A stretch of DNA of 64,000 bases, from the NCBI RefSeq assembly GCF_004005935.1, contig NZ_SACQ01000004.1:287834-351833 (forward strand), written 5' to 3'. Positions 1 to 8,585 of this stretch are shown in pieces. This DNA is from Neptunomonas marina. GTDB taxonomy: Bacteria; Pseudomonadota; Gammaproteobacteria; Pseudomonadales; Balneatricaceae. Below the pieces are notes generated by a model that saw only the letters and a program-made list of their open reading frames with translations, made no database searches and had not been told where the DNA came from. The translations under genes and the position numbers were made by a program. Within the stretch, counting starts at the first letter, position 1. The number at the start of each line of letters is the position of its first letter.

Positions 1-582
1 AGACGGCAAAATTCGCAAATTAGGAATATTCGTTTTCAGGACGACATCTCTAAAACCTAGCGTTTTATCTTCAAGCAAGTCGATCAGACCAACACTATCC
101 TTTGGAACCCCTAACAACGCGCCCGCGGAAGCTTTCGAAACATCAGCATCAACGAAGAGCACAGACTTCCCTTGCTCCATCGCGATACTCAGCGCTAGAT
201 TAACCGCCGAAAATGTCTTCCCCTCTCCCGGCAACGCACTAGCTACCATGATTAGGTTAGCATGCTGCACTTCTGTAGCACCTTTGCCATCAATATTCAG
301 CAACAAAGGTCGCTTAATACCACGATACTCTTCAGCGATTTGGCTGTTAGGCATCGAGGGAGAAAGCATACCCAACGCAGCCAAACGAGATACCGGAATA
401 TTAATAAAGCCATGTTCAGACTCTACACCCTCTGGCACAACAGAAGTAGCTGGCTGCTGCGGCGCGCTACTAACGGGCTCAGCAGCTACCACCTCTTCCT
501 GAGAGGCCGACAGATTTGAGGAATTAGCGCCCACATCTTGATTCTTATCCAGATTGCGAATCGCTTTCTCTATAATACTCAT
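1..582 (-). CDS. XrtA-type exopolysaccharide tyrosine autokinase (partial, C-terminus outside window)
   Basis: The first 194 residues are visible; the gene runs off the left edge. After a low-complexity head (about 1-60) comes a P-loop domain typical of bacterial tyrosine kinases: Walker A near residues 114-123 (ASALPGEGKT) and Walker A' near 143-147 (FVDAD), followed by the SKASAGALLG region common in these kinases. Members of this family (CpsD/CapB-like, XrtA-associated form) phosphorylate a C-terminal tyrosine cluster and control polymer length together with the Wzz-like partner. The ATG at 582 overlaps the TGA of the chain-length gene by 4 nt, so the two are translationally coupled. The tyrosine tail that would confirm autokinase activity lies outside the window. 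The XrtA assignment rests on the neighbours and is an inference. Confidence 0.85.
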   Translation of the reverse strand, partial: MSIIEKAIRNLDKNQDVGANSSNLSASQEEVVAAEPVSSAPQQPATSVVPEGVESEHGFINIPVSRLAALGMLSPSMPNSQIAEEYRGIKRPLLLNIDGKGATEVQHANLIMVASALPGEGKTFSAVNLALSIAMEQGKSVLFVDADVSKASAGALLGVPKDSVGLIDLLEDKTLGFRDVVLKTNIPNLRILPS

Positions 583-2159
583 GCGCCTCCCCTTATAGCC
601 TGAAGCAGCGAGCTAACGCCTGACGTTTGAGCATCAAGCACTGAAATACCAACAAATACTAAAATCAAACACGAGAACACAGAGAAAAAGAGCACGTTAT
701 TTAGCAAGCTTCGACGCTTATCTGACGATGTTTTAATCTCAGCAACCGCACCCAACACAGGGAGACCTGTCACCTGCGTCAGCGACTCTCTGGTAATAAA
801 TACAGGCTTAAACAATGAAATAACAAATGCTAAACCAGCCCCTGCGCCAAGCGCTAAAATAAAGACAACAGCATTTAGCAGTAGCTTATTCGGCTCATTT
901 GGTTCAAGCGGCACGAACGGAGGATCTATCACGCGAAACTTTACATCATTTGCTTGCTGCTCAACATTGTCCGAAATCCGAGCTGATTCACGGCGTTTCA
1001 GCAGTGTATTATGCTGAGCCGATATCACATCGTAATCACGGTTCAATTGCTGCAGCTCGCTTTCGATAAGCGGAATATTATCCACTTTCTCTTCAAGACT
1101 CTTAACGCGACGAGCATACTCATCCACTCGCGTTTTAAGCTCAGCTTCAGTCGCTTCAGTTTGCGCCAACATAGTTCGCATCTGCTGATAAACTGGACTA
1201 TTCAAAAGCCCCGAGAATTGCTCAGGCAAATTGCTTTCAGCTCGCGCTATTGCACTTCCCTTCTTCGCCTCTAATGACGCAATAACCTCCTTGACTTGCA
1301 GGACATTAGGATGGCGATCCGTATACTTCAGCGCTAATGTATCCAACTGCTGTTCGAGTGCAGAGATACGCTCATCAATCGCTAGGACTTCAGGCGAGTC
1401 ATCAGCCTGCCCTGCCAAGAAGACTGGTTCTTCTCCATCGATTTGGCGAACAAGCTCTGCTTTACGGTTGCGTGTTTCACGTAACTGCAAGGAAGCAGCC
1501 TCAAGCTGACCACGTTCGATCTCCAAACGCTTATAATAACCACCTGTCTCACCAGGCAACACACCTACGTTACGCTGTTTAAAGTCAGCTAGGCGTGCTT
1601 CAGCTTCAATAAGGCGCTGCTCATAATCTGCTATTTGCTTATCAAGGAACTCTTGCGCACCACTACTATCCTTACGCTTATCACCAAGGGCACTTTCAAC
1701 AAATACAGTAATTAACGACTGAACGACTTTTTTGGCAGTATTTCGGTCTTCATGCTTAAAGGATATCGAGTAAAGCGAAGCGTTTCTTCGCTCTCCGGCC
1801 AACGAAATCGAGCGGCGCAAGTTATCGAGCAACTCCTCCTTCTCGCCGTCATTCTTTACATAAAGATCCAGATCCGCCATACGCATCAGCTTTTCCAGAT
1901 TCGGCCGACTTAGCAGGGTTCGGCTCATAAGAGCAATCCGCTGATCCACATCAGGCTGGATTGCTAAACCACGCAACAAAGGCCTAAGAACCGAGTTGGT
2001 ATCCACATGTATACGGGCCGTAGCAATATATTTTTCTGGTGTCAGTGATACAGCTAACCAACCACCCATGGCAATTAACCAAACCAGAACTAAACCGACC
2101 CAACGAAAGCGCCACGCGCCCCATAATGCACTGTGTAACTGAGCAACAATCTCACGCAT
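579..2159 (-). CDS. XrtA-system polysaccharide chain-length determinant (Wzz-like)
   Basis: This 526-residue inner-membrane protein has an N-terminal transmembrane segment (about 17-38) just before the Wzz-type stretch LTPEKYIATARIHVDTNSV, a long charged helical/coiled-coil periplasmic region (about 170-400), a PNEPNKLLLNAV segment leading into a second transmembrane helix (about 430-452), and a third hydrophobic helix near 490-508. It has no kinase domain; the kinase is the separate downstream gene. In the family it sets chain length and bridges polymerase and export pore. It lies between the export lipoprotein gene (30-nt gap) and the kinase gene (4-nt overlap), as in known PEP-CTERM/XrtA loci. 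The size and third helix fit the exosortase-linked subfamily rather than O-antigen Wzz. Confidence 0.88.
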   Translation of the reverse strand: MREIVAQLHSALWGAWRFRWVGLVLVWLIAMGGWLAVSLTPEKYIATARIHVDTNSVLRPLLRGLAIQPDVDQRIALMSRTLLSRPNLEKLMRMADLDLYVKNDGEKEELLDNLRRSISLAGERRNASLYSISFKHEDRNTAKKVVQSLITVFVESALGDKRKDSSGAQEFLDKQIADYEQRLIEAEARLADFKQRNVGVLPGETGGYYKRLEIERGQLEAASLQLRETRNRKAELVRQIDGEEPVFLAGQADDSPEVLAIDERISALEQQLDTLALKYTDRHPNVLQVKEVIASLEAKKGSAIARAESNLPEQFSGLLNSPVYQQMRTMLAQTEATEAELKTRVDEYARRVKSLEEKVDNIPLIESELQQLNRDYDVISAQHNTLLKRRESARISDNVEQQANDVKFRVIDPPFVPLEPNEPNKLLLNAVVFILALGAGAGLAFVISLFKPVFITRESLTQVTGLPVLGAVAEIKTSSDKRRSLLNNVLFFSVFSCLILVFVGISVLDAQTSGVSSLLQAIRGGA

Positions 2160-2189
2160 TGATTTTTATACGCCCTTGTAAAAAGAAGA

Positions 2190-2825
2190 TTAAAACCAGG
2201 CTTCAGGAATTACTACGATGTCGCCAGGCTTCATCGCCATGTTCGCAGCGATATCACCTTCATTAAGGAGCGAATCCAAACGCAAGCTATAAGTCTGCTG
2301 CTCACCGTCTACCATACGAATGAGCTTAGCCGCATCTCCGTCTGCAAACTCATTAAGGCCACCCACCAAAATCATGACATCAAGCAGAGTCATGTGCTTA
2401 GAGTAAGGGACACCTGTGGGGCTAACGCCATCACCAACAACCCTAATCTGCTGATCAGGAATGGTGACAAACTCGTCAATAATGACAGTTACAATAGGGT
2501 TCTTGATATATTGGGAGTAGACCTCTTCGATCTCGCGCGCGAGCTCGGTGGAGGTTCTTCCGCTCGCCTGCAGATCTTCTGCTAAGCGCGTTGTAATCTT
2601 GCCATCTGGGCGAACCGGCACGGTTACGGAAAGATCGTCATTACCCCATACGAAGATCTGCACGTCATCGCCAGGTCCAATAACATAGTTGTAGTCGTAT
2701 TCAGCAAAGCGCTCCTCTTCAGCAACCATCGGATGATCTGAGTTAATGCTACAGCCGGATAACACAGCCGCACACACTGCCAAAGGTAGAGACTTTCTCA
2801 AAAACTTCGATACAAAAAGGTGCAC
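2190..2825 (-). CDS. XrtA-system polysaccharide export lipoprotein (Wza-like)
   Basis: This is a periplasmic/outer-membrane polysaccharide export protein. The GTG at 2825 is preferred over an in-frame ATG at 2873: it has a GGAGG-type site about 9 nt upstream and gives a compact lipoprotein signal (MHLFVSKFLRKSLPLAV) ending in a lipobox LSGC. The mature part starts with the typical YVIGPGDDVQIFVW poly_export block, then an SLBB-like half (QIRVVGDGVSP, MTLLDVMILVGGL) and ends MKPGDIVVIPEAWF. It is only about 211 residues, so it matches the short exosortase-linked export family and lacks the C-terminal helix of E. coli Wza. It is first in the leftward operon with the chain-length and kinase genes. 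Confidence 0.88.
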   Translation of the reverse strand: MHLFVSKFLRKSLPLAVCAAVLSGCSINSDHPMVAEEERFAEYDYNYVIGPGDDVQIFVWGNDDLSVTVPVRPDGKITTRLAEDLQASGRTSTELAREIEEVYSQYIKNPIVTVIIDEFVTIPDQQIRVVGDGVSPTGVPYSKHMTLLDVMILVGGLNEFADGDAAKLIRMVDGEQQTYSLRLDSLLNEGDIAANMAMKPGDIVVIPEAWF

Positions 2826-2860
2826 TTCCTCGCCCTCCAAAATCAGGTTCCAATACTCTA

Positions 2861-2877
2861 CAAAGTAGGACACTTTG
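2861..2877. promoter_or_regulatory. Dyad CAAAGT-N5-ACTTTG upstream of export gene
   Basis: A perfect 6-bp inverted repeat with 5-nt spacer lies 36 nt upstream of the export gene start. On the minus strand it reads CAAAGTGTCCTACTTTG. A near-identical dyad stands upstream of the neighbouring acyltransferase gene (3768-3787), which suggests a shared operator. A TTGACA box lies just upstream on the minus strand (near 2900), but no convincing -10 was placed. The regulator is not identified. Confidence 0.45.
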
Positions 2878-3031
2878 GCCCATTACGCACACACCGTTGT
2901 CAATCTAACATACAAAAATGTCAGATCGAATAACTACTTATCGAGCCAATACGGGGAACACTATCGATATAGAATTAGGGGAGGCATGATACCCCCCTGA
3001 AAATGACGACAAGATGAACGCAGCCAATTGG

Positions 3032-3634
3032 CTACGCTGTTTGACCAAACTGAATGGCAGGTGGGGTAATTTCGATCATTTGTTTGTCAAGCCTAGCCAC
3101 TGACAGCAAGTGCTTAAACTGATCAAATCCATTTTCAACGGGCACCTCAACATCTTCTAGGATGTGATAGTCAAAACCCAACTTTTTATGAAGCTTCATA
3201 AACAAGCGCGTACGAATACCTTCCGAGATGTATAGAGAGTACAAAAAACCTTTATTTTTGGCAGACTCAGTTAAAGCGTTGCAAAACTGCAACAGATCAA
3301 CCTTATTACGATACTTAGGATCAATGGCTAAACGCGACCATTGGCAGTATTGCGATAACGGCTCTTGCTCGATGGAGAGGTATCTACGTATATCAACATC
3401 ACCCGCTTCAAACGGCAGCCGGTGTCCGGGTAACTTCGCTGGATCAAGCATTCTAACACCACCAATACAACGATCCCCGTCACGAATGACCAGCACATCG
3501 CTCAACCCATCATAGCAGTCTTCCCCCCCATCAAAGCCCGCAACACCGAGCTCTAAACGGAAGCACTGTTCACGTATCCTGTAGTACTGTTGCAACATTC
3601 TCGGCTCACGAGACAGCTCAAAACTAACACTCAT
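3032..3634 (-). CDS. GNAT/LuxI-like acyltransferase of the exosortase (PEP-CTERM) type
   Basis: The protein has 200 residues. The ATG at 3634 is chosen because an AAAGAGAG ribosome site lies just upstream; a longer reading to 3709 has no such support. The layout resembles the acyl-homoserine-lactone synthase fold: an early R-x3-F pair in YRIREQCF, an acidic loop GGEDCYDGLSD, GGVRML where LuxI has G-x-x-R-L-L, and CQWSRLAID where LuxI has W-E-x-S-R. The Glu of that last block is Gln here. Exosortase-associated acyltransferases are known relatives of autoinducer synthases, and the gene sits beside an XrtA-type locus on the same strand, so an exopolysaccharide-linked acyl transfer is more likely than a true signal synthase. 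No substrate can be read from the sequence. Confidence 0.6.
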   Translation of the reverse strand: MSVSFELSREPRMLQQYYRIREQCFRLELGVAGFDGGEDCYDGLSDVLVIRDGDRCIGGVRMLDPAKLPGHRLPFEAGDVDIRRYLSIEQEPLSQYCQWSRLAIDPKYRNKVDLLQFCNALTESAKNKGFLYSLYISEGIRTRLFMKLHKKLGFDYHILEDVEVPVENGFDQFKHLLSVARLDKQMIEITPPAIQFGQTA

Positions 3635-4058
3635 GTAGCTACTCTCTTTTCTGACTGTGTGATTGCGGCATAAAACAGCAGCGGGATTGCTATGAAAAAA
3701 ACACGCCAATTAAAAAAGTTTCTTTTAACATCATAACTTTACGACCCACAGCACCCTCCAAAGGGCAGCAAAGTGTCACCACTTTGCGACAAAATAAGAC
3801 CGCGAATTATTATTTTTAGCTAAATCATATAGTTACAGAAAGACACTATAATGACAGGTTTGCATTTGCTGCACACAAACTTAACGGCTCGAAACAAGTT
3901 AACAAATAAATAAGAAATGTGTAGTGTTTTTTTAGGAAAATGTGAAACTTTTGAACTTGAATCAAACACAAGTTTGATTAAGCGCAAATTAAAAGAGCAA
4001 GGAAGGGAAGCGCGCACCTAACAAAACGATGCGCGTCGAACTCTCAGAAAGCCAGTGA
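3635..4058. other. Intergenic region, 424 nt, AT-rich
   Basis: This stretch lies between the acyltransferase and parA, both on minus. It contains the dyad at 3768-3787 and the promoter region of the acyltransferase. An open frame at 3820-4017 (65 codons) has no recognisable domain or convincing ribosome site and was not called. No tRNA or clear terminator was seen. Confidence 0.5.
3768..3787. promoter_or_regulatory. Dyad GCAAAGTG-N4-CACTTTGC upstream of acyltransferase gene
   Basis: A perfect 8-bp inverted repeat with spacer TCAC lies 134 nt upstream of the acyltransferase start. No T-run follows on either strand, so it is not a rho-independent terminator. It shares CAAAGTGTC plus ACTTTG with the dyad at 2861-2877. 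A common regulator of the exopolysaccharide genes is an inference. Confidence 0.5.
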
Positions 4059-4817
4059 TTAATGCAGGCTGTCAAAAAGAGAAATAAACTCTAGCGTAAG
4101 CTTGTGGCTCGGGGCTTGGAAGATCAATGGTAAGCAAGCAGCGTGAGACTCCTTCATTTTCACGGACGCGGACAGCTTTTGCTCTAGAATCGGCAGCCCT
4201 TCTGCTTTTAGCTCCGCAACAACTTGCTGCGGCAGAGATGCTCTAGCTTGATATTGATTCACCACGATCCCCTCTATTGTTAACGCCTCGTTGTGATCTA
4301 GGCACACCTCACGAACGTTTTCCATCAAGGCATACAAACCCGCCCGCGCAAAATCGTCACAATCAAACGGCACCAAGCACCGCTCAGCAGCTACTAAAGC
4401 CGACAAAGAAAAGAAGTTAAACGCAGGAGGCGTATCAATATAAATGGCATCAAACTCACTTAGTTGGTTTAAAGCATCTCGAAGTTTATATATTTTATGC
4501 TTACTCTCGAGCTTGCTTTGCAGATCGCCTAAAGAAGAATTCGAAGGGATAACAAACAAGTTGTCGTGATCAGTGGCGTGTATAAACTCTTGTGGAGCTT
4601 GAGGCTTAAGTTGAAAGGTTAGCACTTGCTCGAAAAAGTCCTTAATGTCCTTTCCCTCTCGAACCTCTTTGCCGAGAAGATAGTCCGTCGCATTCCCTTG
4701 AGGATCTAGATCAACCACGACTGTTTTCTTCCCTTGCGCAGCGCTAATAGCAGCCAAGTTAACAGCAATGCTCGACTTCCCAACACCACCTTTCTGATTG
4801 TATACAACTCGTTTCAC
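4059..4817 (-). CDS. Orphan ParA/MinD-family ATPase
   Basis: This is a 252-residue deviant-Walker ATPase. The N-terminus carries YNQKGGVGKSSIAVNLA (Walker A with the signature lysine), then VVDLDPQGNATDYLLG (Walker A') and FDAIYIDTPPAF (Walker B), as in ParA/Soj proteins. Start is GTG 4817 with a strong AGGAGGG site. No parB or parS-like repeats were seen nearby, so a chromosome-partition role is not supported; orphan ParA proteins commonly position other cargo. It lies 18 nt downstream of the DUF2333 gene and is probably co-transcribed with it. The frame up to 4058 shows no partner. Confidence 0.8.
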   Translation of the reverse strand: MKRVVYNQKGGVGKSSIAVNLAAISAAQGKKTVVVDLDPQGNATDYLLGKEVREGKDIKDFFEQVLTFQLKPQAPQEFIHATDHDNLFVIPSNSSLGDLQSKLESKHKIYKLRDALNQLSEFDAIYIDTPPAFNFFSLSALVAAERCLVPFDCDDFARAGLYALMENVREVCLDHNEALTIEGIVVNQYQARASLPQQVVAELKAEGLPILEQKLSASVKMKESHAACLPLIFQAPSHKLTLEFISLFDSLH

Positions 4818-4835
4818 AGCTATCCCTCCTGATGG

Positions 4836-5846
4836 TTAGCCCTGAGAAAGTAATTCACGAAGATCGATAATCGCCGCATTAGCTCGGGATATATAAGATG
4901 CCATCACCAGCGAGTGATTGGCCAAGAAACCAAACTCAGTGCCATTCAAAATGACAGGGCTCCAAATAGTGCCTTGAGTCGCCTCTAATTCGCGAATGAT
5001 CTGCAACAGACTCACACGTGCGTTTTTCTTATCCAAAGCAGGCCCAAAATCGCGCTCGACCGCTTTTAACAGATGAATCAATGCCCACGCAGTACCGCGA
5101 GCTTCGTAAAAAACGTCATCGATCTCAAACCACGACGTTTTGACTTCAAGCTCGCTGGCAGAGGGGTTCGTAACACCTGCCGGTTCCGTATCAAGGTTGA
5201 CGCGCTTTTGACCAACGCTAGCACTAAGGCGCTGAGATAAACTACCTAAACGAGTGCTTACATCCCCCAACCAACCATTGAGGTTGTCCGCACGGGCATA
5301 AAACTGGGCAGATTGCTCAGCAGGATTCTCTAAACGGGCTAAATAACCTCTAAACCCTTTTAACGCTTTCTTATACTCACTTTCTGTTGCTGGAAACAAC
5401 CAACTATTATTGTTGAAGTTCAGCATGGGCTCTGCCTTGGCCAAAGACGAGTCTTCGGTTGATTGGGATTGAGAGCGGCTAAAATCCTTACGCATCGCAC
5501 GCGCCATATCTCGCGCTTGCACAAGAACGCCGAACTCCCAGTTGGGCATATTATCCAACCAAATACCTGGAGGCAGCTTATCGTTGCTGATATAACCACC
5601 CTGCTTCTCCAATAAAGCCGCCGTCACATCGATCAGAGCTGTCGTCGTTGCCACACCCGCCACGTCTGACTTAGCAGGCAATGCAGGCTGGTCTGGCTCA
5701 ATACTCCAGAAAACACCAAGCGCTCCAGCAACTGCTACATAAAGCAATACCAGCAAGGCTACACCTTTAAGAAGAACGCTTCCCGAAAACACGCCTAACA
5801 CACCATCCCACAACGAAAACCAAACCCTTTGCAGTCGATCTAACAT
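4836..5846 (-). CDS. DUF2333 family membrane protein
   Basis: The 336-residue protein starts at ATG 5846, which has GGGGA about 6 nt upstream; an ATG at 5858 has no ribosome site. One transmembrane helix near residues 25-47 (VLLKGVALLVLLYVAVAGAL) is followed by a large periplasmic region with PPGIWLDNMPNWEFG and ends in a helical part. This matches the gammaproteobacterial DUF2333 family, whose function is unknown. It is first in a probable two-gene unit with the ParA-type ATPase. No signal for enzymatic activity is visible. Confidence 0.7.
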   Translation of the reverse strand: MLDRLQRVWFSLWDGVLGVFSGSVLLKGVALLVLLYVAVAGALGVFWSIEPDQPALPAKSDVAGVATTTALIDVTAALLEKQGGYISNDKLPPGIWLDNMPNWEFGVLVQARDMARAMRKDFSRSQSQSTEDSSLAKAEPMLNFNNNSWLFPATESEYKKALKGFRGYLARLENPAEQSAQFYARADNLNGWLGDVSTRLGSLSQRLSASVGQKRVNLDTEPAGVTNPSASELEVKTSWFEIDDVFYEARGTAWALIHLLKAVERDFGPALDKKNARVSLLQIIRELEATQGTIWSPVILNGTEFGFLANHSLVMASYISRANAAIIDLRELLSQG

Positions 5847-6161
5847 ATCTATCCCCATCTAATTTACACTCAGTATGCCAAATTGTGCACCGCAATAAAA
5901 TCTTAGCAGCAGAGCTCATTTAACTTGTTGCAGACAAACACAAACCCATCCACCTTTTACGCTAACAACAAAGTGGCTATTGTACATGTTTTGAACAGCA
6001 AAATTACGTGAACGCCAGATAACTAAGAGTTACGAACGTCGTCAAACTCGCATACATCCTGCTGATAATTACATAAAAACTGGACTCTTAAAATTCTTTA
6101 ATGCAAACTTACCGCAGGTCATCCGTTATCTGGAATTATTAACCGTTTTAAGGCAGCTTTC
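5847..6161. other. Divergent intergenic region between DUF2333 gene and aroQ
   Basis: About 315 nt, AT-rich, separating the leftward DUF2333-parA pair from the rightward aroQ-accB-accC operon. It must hold promoters for both. Several TTxxxx/TAxxxT combinations exist, but none is convincing enough to call. No RNA gene or repeat was seen. Confidence 0.4.
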
Positions 6162-6605
6162 ATGTCCACGTTTTTGTTAATTAATGGTCCCAACCTTAAT
6201 TTGTTAGGCACGCGTGAACCTGAAATCTATGGTGCTGACACACTCGCTGATGTCGAGCGATCGCTCAGTGCTGAAGCCACTACAAGTGGTCACGACTTGC
6301 TATGCTATCAAAGCAATAGTGAAGGCGACCTCGTAAATCGCATCCATCAAGCTCGCGATGAAAACGTAGCCGCCATCATCATCAACCCCGCAGCTTATAC
6401 TCATACGAGCGTCGCGATTCGCGATGCACTCTTAGGAGTAGAGATCCCTTTCATCGAAGTTCATCTATCGAACGTACACGCAAGGGAACCTTTCAGGCAT
6501 CACTCCTATCTATCAGACATCGCTAAGGGCGTTATCTGTGGCTTGGGAGTTGCAGGGTACAGCTATGCACTGTCATCTGCCATCCAGATAACCACCGATC
6601 AATAA
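6162..6605 (+). CDS. aroQ: 3-dehydroquinate dehydratase, type II
   Basis: This cytosolic enzyme of the shikimate pathway converts 3-dehydroquinate to 3-dehydroshikimate. The 147-residue protein has the type II hallmarks: [17 protein letters not shown] at the N-terminus (with the catalytic tyrosine of the flexible loop), [18 protein letters not shown] in the middle and [24 protein letters not shown] with the catalytic histidine. Length is normal for the dodecameric type II family. It is the first gene of the aroQ-accB-accC cluster, an arrangement common in gammaproteobacteria, with accB 33 nt downstream. Confidence 0.97.
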   Translation: MSTFLLINGPNLNLLGTREPEIYGADTLADVERSLSAEATTSGHDLLCYQSNSEGDLVNRIHQARDENVAAIIINPAAYTHTSVAIRDALLGVEIPFIEVHLSNVHAREPFRHHSYLSDIAKGVICGLGVAGYSYALSSAIQITTDQ

Positions 6606-6638
6606 ACACTTAATTTACTTGAACGCAGAGATTACAGA

Positions 6639-7094
6639 ATGGACATCCGCAAGGTTAAAAAGCTGATTGAACTTCTTGAAGAGTCAAACATCAACGAAAT
6701 CGAAATCAAAGAAGGCGAGGAGTCTGTACGCATCAGTCGTGCGTCCAGCGTTCAACCACAGATGGCTATGCCAATTGCTCAACCAGCGGCAGTTGCTGCT
6801 GCACCAGCACCCGTAGCGGCGGCTGCGCCTGTTGCTGAACCAGCGGAAGCAAAGCATAACGGTCACGTTGTACTTTCACCGATGGTAGGTACGTTCTATC
6901 GCGCGCCATCACCAAGCTCACCTGCTTTCATCGAAGTAGGCAAAACAGTGAAAGCTGGTGATGTTATCTGTATCGTCGAAGCGATGAAAATGATGAACCA
7001 GATCGAAGCAGACAAATCAGGCGTTATCGAAGCCATTCTAGTGGAAGACGGACAGCCTGTTGAGTTCGACCAACCACTGGTCACTATCGTCTAA
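6639..7094 (+). CDS. accB: Biotin carboxyl carrier protein of acetyl-CoA carboxylase
   Basis: The 151-residue biotin carrier shuttles CO2 between biotin carboxylase and carboxyltransferase in the first step of fatty acid synthesis. An N-terminal segment ([23 protein letters not shown] read in parts) is followed by an Ala/Pro-rich flexible linker (about 45-75) and the C-terminal biotinyl domain with the [10 protein letters not shown] motif, whose Lys in AMKM is the biotinylation site. The protruding thumb typical of BCCP is present in the C-terminal domain. It lies 33 nt after aroQ and 35 nt before accC, clearly one operon. Confidence 0.97.
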   Translation: MDIRKVKKLIELLEESNINEIEIKEGEESVRISRASSVQPQMAMPIAQPAAVAAAPAPVAAAAPVAEPAEAKHNGHVVLSPMVGTFYRAPSPSSPAFIEVGKTVKAGDVICIVEAMKMMNQIEADKSGVIEAILVEDGQPVEFDQPLVTIV

Positions 7095-7129
7095 CTTCAC
7101 AGAATCTACAGCTAGAGGAATGAACCCCA

Positions 7130-8470
7130 ATGCTGGATAAAGTCGTTATCGCCAACCGTGGCGAAATCGCGCTACGCATACTGCGTGCCTGTAAAGAGCT
7201 CGGCATCAAGACGGTGGCTATACACTCAAAGGCCGACCGTGATTTGATGCACGTACGCTTGGCAGACCAAGCTGTTTGTATTGGTCCTGCGCAATCAGCG
7301 CAAAGCTACTTAAACATCCCTGCGATCATCAGTGCTGCGGAAGTAACAGACGCCACAGCTATCCACCCAGGCTATGGTTTTTTGGCTGAGAATGCCGATT
7401 TCGCAGAGCAGGTTGAACGCTCCGGATTTACCTTTATAGGTCCTCGTGCAGATACAATTCGCCTAATGGGCGACAAAGTATCTGCTATCGATGCCATGAA
7501 GAAAGCGGGCGTCCCGACGGTACCAGGCTCCGATGGCCCACTACCAGATGACAACAGCAAGCTTCACGCGATTGCCAAACGTATTGGCTACCCTGTGATC
7601 ATCAAAGCCGCTGCAGGTGGCGGTGGCCGAGGTATGCGCGTCGTGAACTCAGAAGCTTCCCTGATTAGCTCAATCCACGTGACTCAATCAGAAGCTGCAG
7701 CTGCGTTCGGTGATGCAACGGTTTACATGGAGAAATTCCTAGAAAACCCACGTCACGTTGAAGTCCAAGTCCTGGCTGACGGCCAAGGTAATGCGATTCA
7801 CCTGTATGACCGTGATTGCTCATTGCAGCGCCGCCACCAAAAAGTCGTTGAAGAAGCGCCAGCGCCACACCTTGATCCAACAGCACGTGCAGAGGTATTG
7901 CAAGCCTGCGTGGATGCATGCATCGAGATCGGCTACCGCGGTGCTGGCACATTTGAGTTCCTATACGAAGATGGTCGTTTCTACTTCATCGAAATGAACA
8001 CGCGTGTTCAGGTAGAACACCCGGTCACTGAGATGGTAACCGGTGTTGATATCGTAAAAGAGCAACTACGCATCGCTGCAGGACACCCACTGTCCATCAA
8101 GCAAGAAGATGTGAAGCTGCGCGGTCACTCATTCGAATGTCGTATCAACGCGGAAGATCCAAAGTCTTTCCTACCGAGCCCAGGCAAGGTTATCCACTTC
8201 CATGCTCCAGGTGGTAATGGTGTTCGCGTTGACTCACACCTTTATGATGGCTATACGGTACCGCCTCACTACGACTCGCTGATCGCTAAGTTGATCACGT
8301 TCGCAGATGACCGTGAAACCGCATTGATACGCATGAAGAACGCACTGGACGAGATGCTAGTTGAAGGCATCCGCACCAATATCGAGCTGCATCAAGATAT
8401 TGTTGATGACGGCGCGTTCCAGCAAGGTGGGGTGAACATCCACTACCTTGAGAAGAAGCTAGGGCTATAA
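7130..8470 (+). CDS. accC: Biotin carboxylase subunit of acetyl-CoA carboxylase
   Basis: The 446-residue ATP-grasp enzyme carboxylates the biotin of AccB. It starts [20 protein letters not shown], has the glycine-rich ATP loop [14 protein letters not shown], the [19 protein letters not shown] block and the active-site [20 protein letters not shown] sequence; all three are canonical. Length equals the E. coli enzyme to within a few residues. It is the last gene of the aroQ-accB-accC operon and is followed by a rho-independent terminator at 8488-8513. Confidence 0.98.
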   Translation: MLDKVVIANRGEIALRILRACKELGIKTVAIHSKADRDLMHVRLADQAVCIGPAQSAQSYLNIPAIISAAEVTDATAIHPGYGFLAENADFAEQVERSGFTFIGPRADTIRLMGDKVSAIDAMKKAGVPTVPGSDGPLPDDNSKLHAIAKRIGYPVIIKAAAGGGGRGMRVVNSEASLISSIHVTQSEAAAAFGDATVYMEKFLENPRHVEVQVLADGQGNAIHLYDRDCSLQRRHQKVVEEAPAPHLDPTARAEVLQACVDACIEIGYRGAGTFEFLYEDGRFYFIEMNTRVQVEHPVTEMVTGVDIVKEQLRIAAGHPLSIKQEDVKLRGHSFECRINAEDPKSFLPSPGKVIHFHAPGGNGVRVDSHLYDGYTVPPHYDSLIAKLITFADDRETALIRMKNALDEMLVEGIRTNIELHQDIVDDGAFQQGGVNIHYLEKKLGL

Positions 8471-8487
8471 GTTAGCTCCCTGCAAAC

Positions 8488-8513
8488 AAAGCCCGCCCAG
8501 TGCGGGCTTTTTT
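8488..8513 (+). terminator. Rho-independent terminator after accC
   Basis: A perfect 9-bp stem AAAGCCCGC / GCGGGCTTT with a 5-nt loop is followed by a run of T. It lies 17 nt after the accC stop and ends the aroQ-accBC operon. Confidence 0.9.
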
Positions 8514-8585
8514 ACACAAGTCACTCTTACTATCGTGTCTTTCGCTATAGTATTAGAAAGATCGAACCCTATTACGGAAACTTCC

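Noticed and set aside
248..502. Short plus-strand frames inside the tyrosine kinase gene
   Set aside because: They are antisense to a protein with clear P-loop motifs.
3635..3790. Sigma-54 promoter before the acyltransferase (TTGGCGTG... near 3690)
   Set aside because: GG and GC elements are 15 nt apart instead of 10; does not fit.
3820..4017. Open frame of 65 codons on minus strand before parA
   Set aside because: AT-rich chance frame without recognisable motif or ribosome site.
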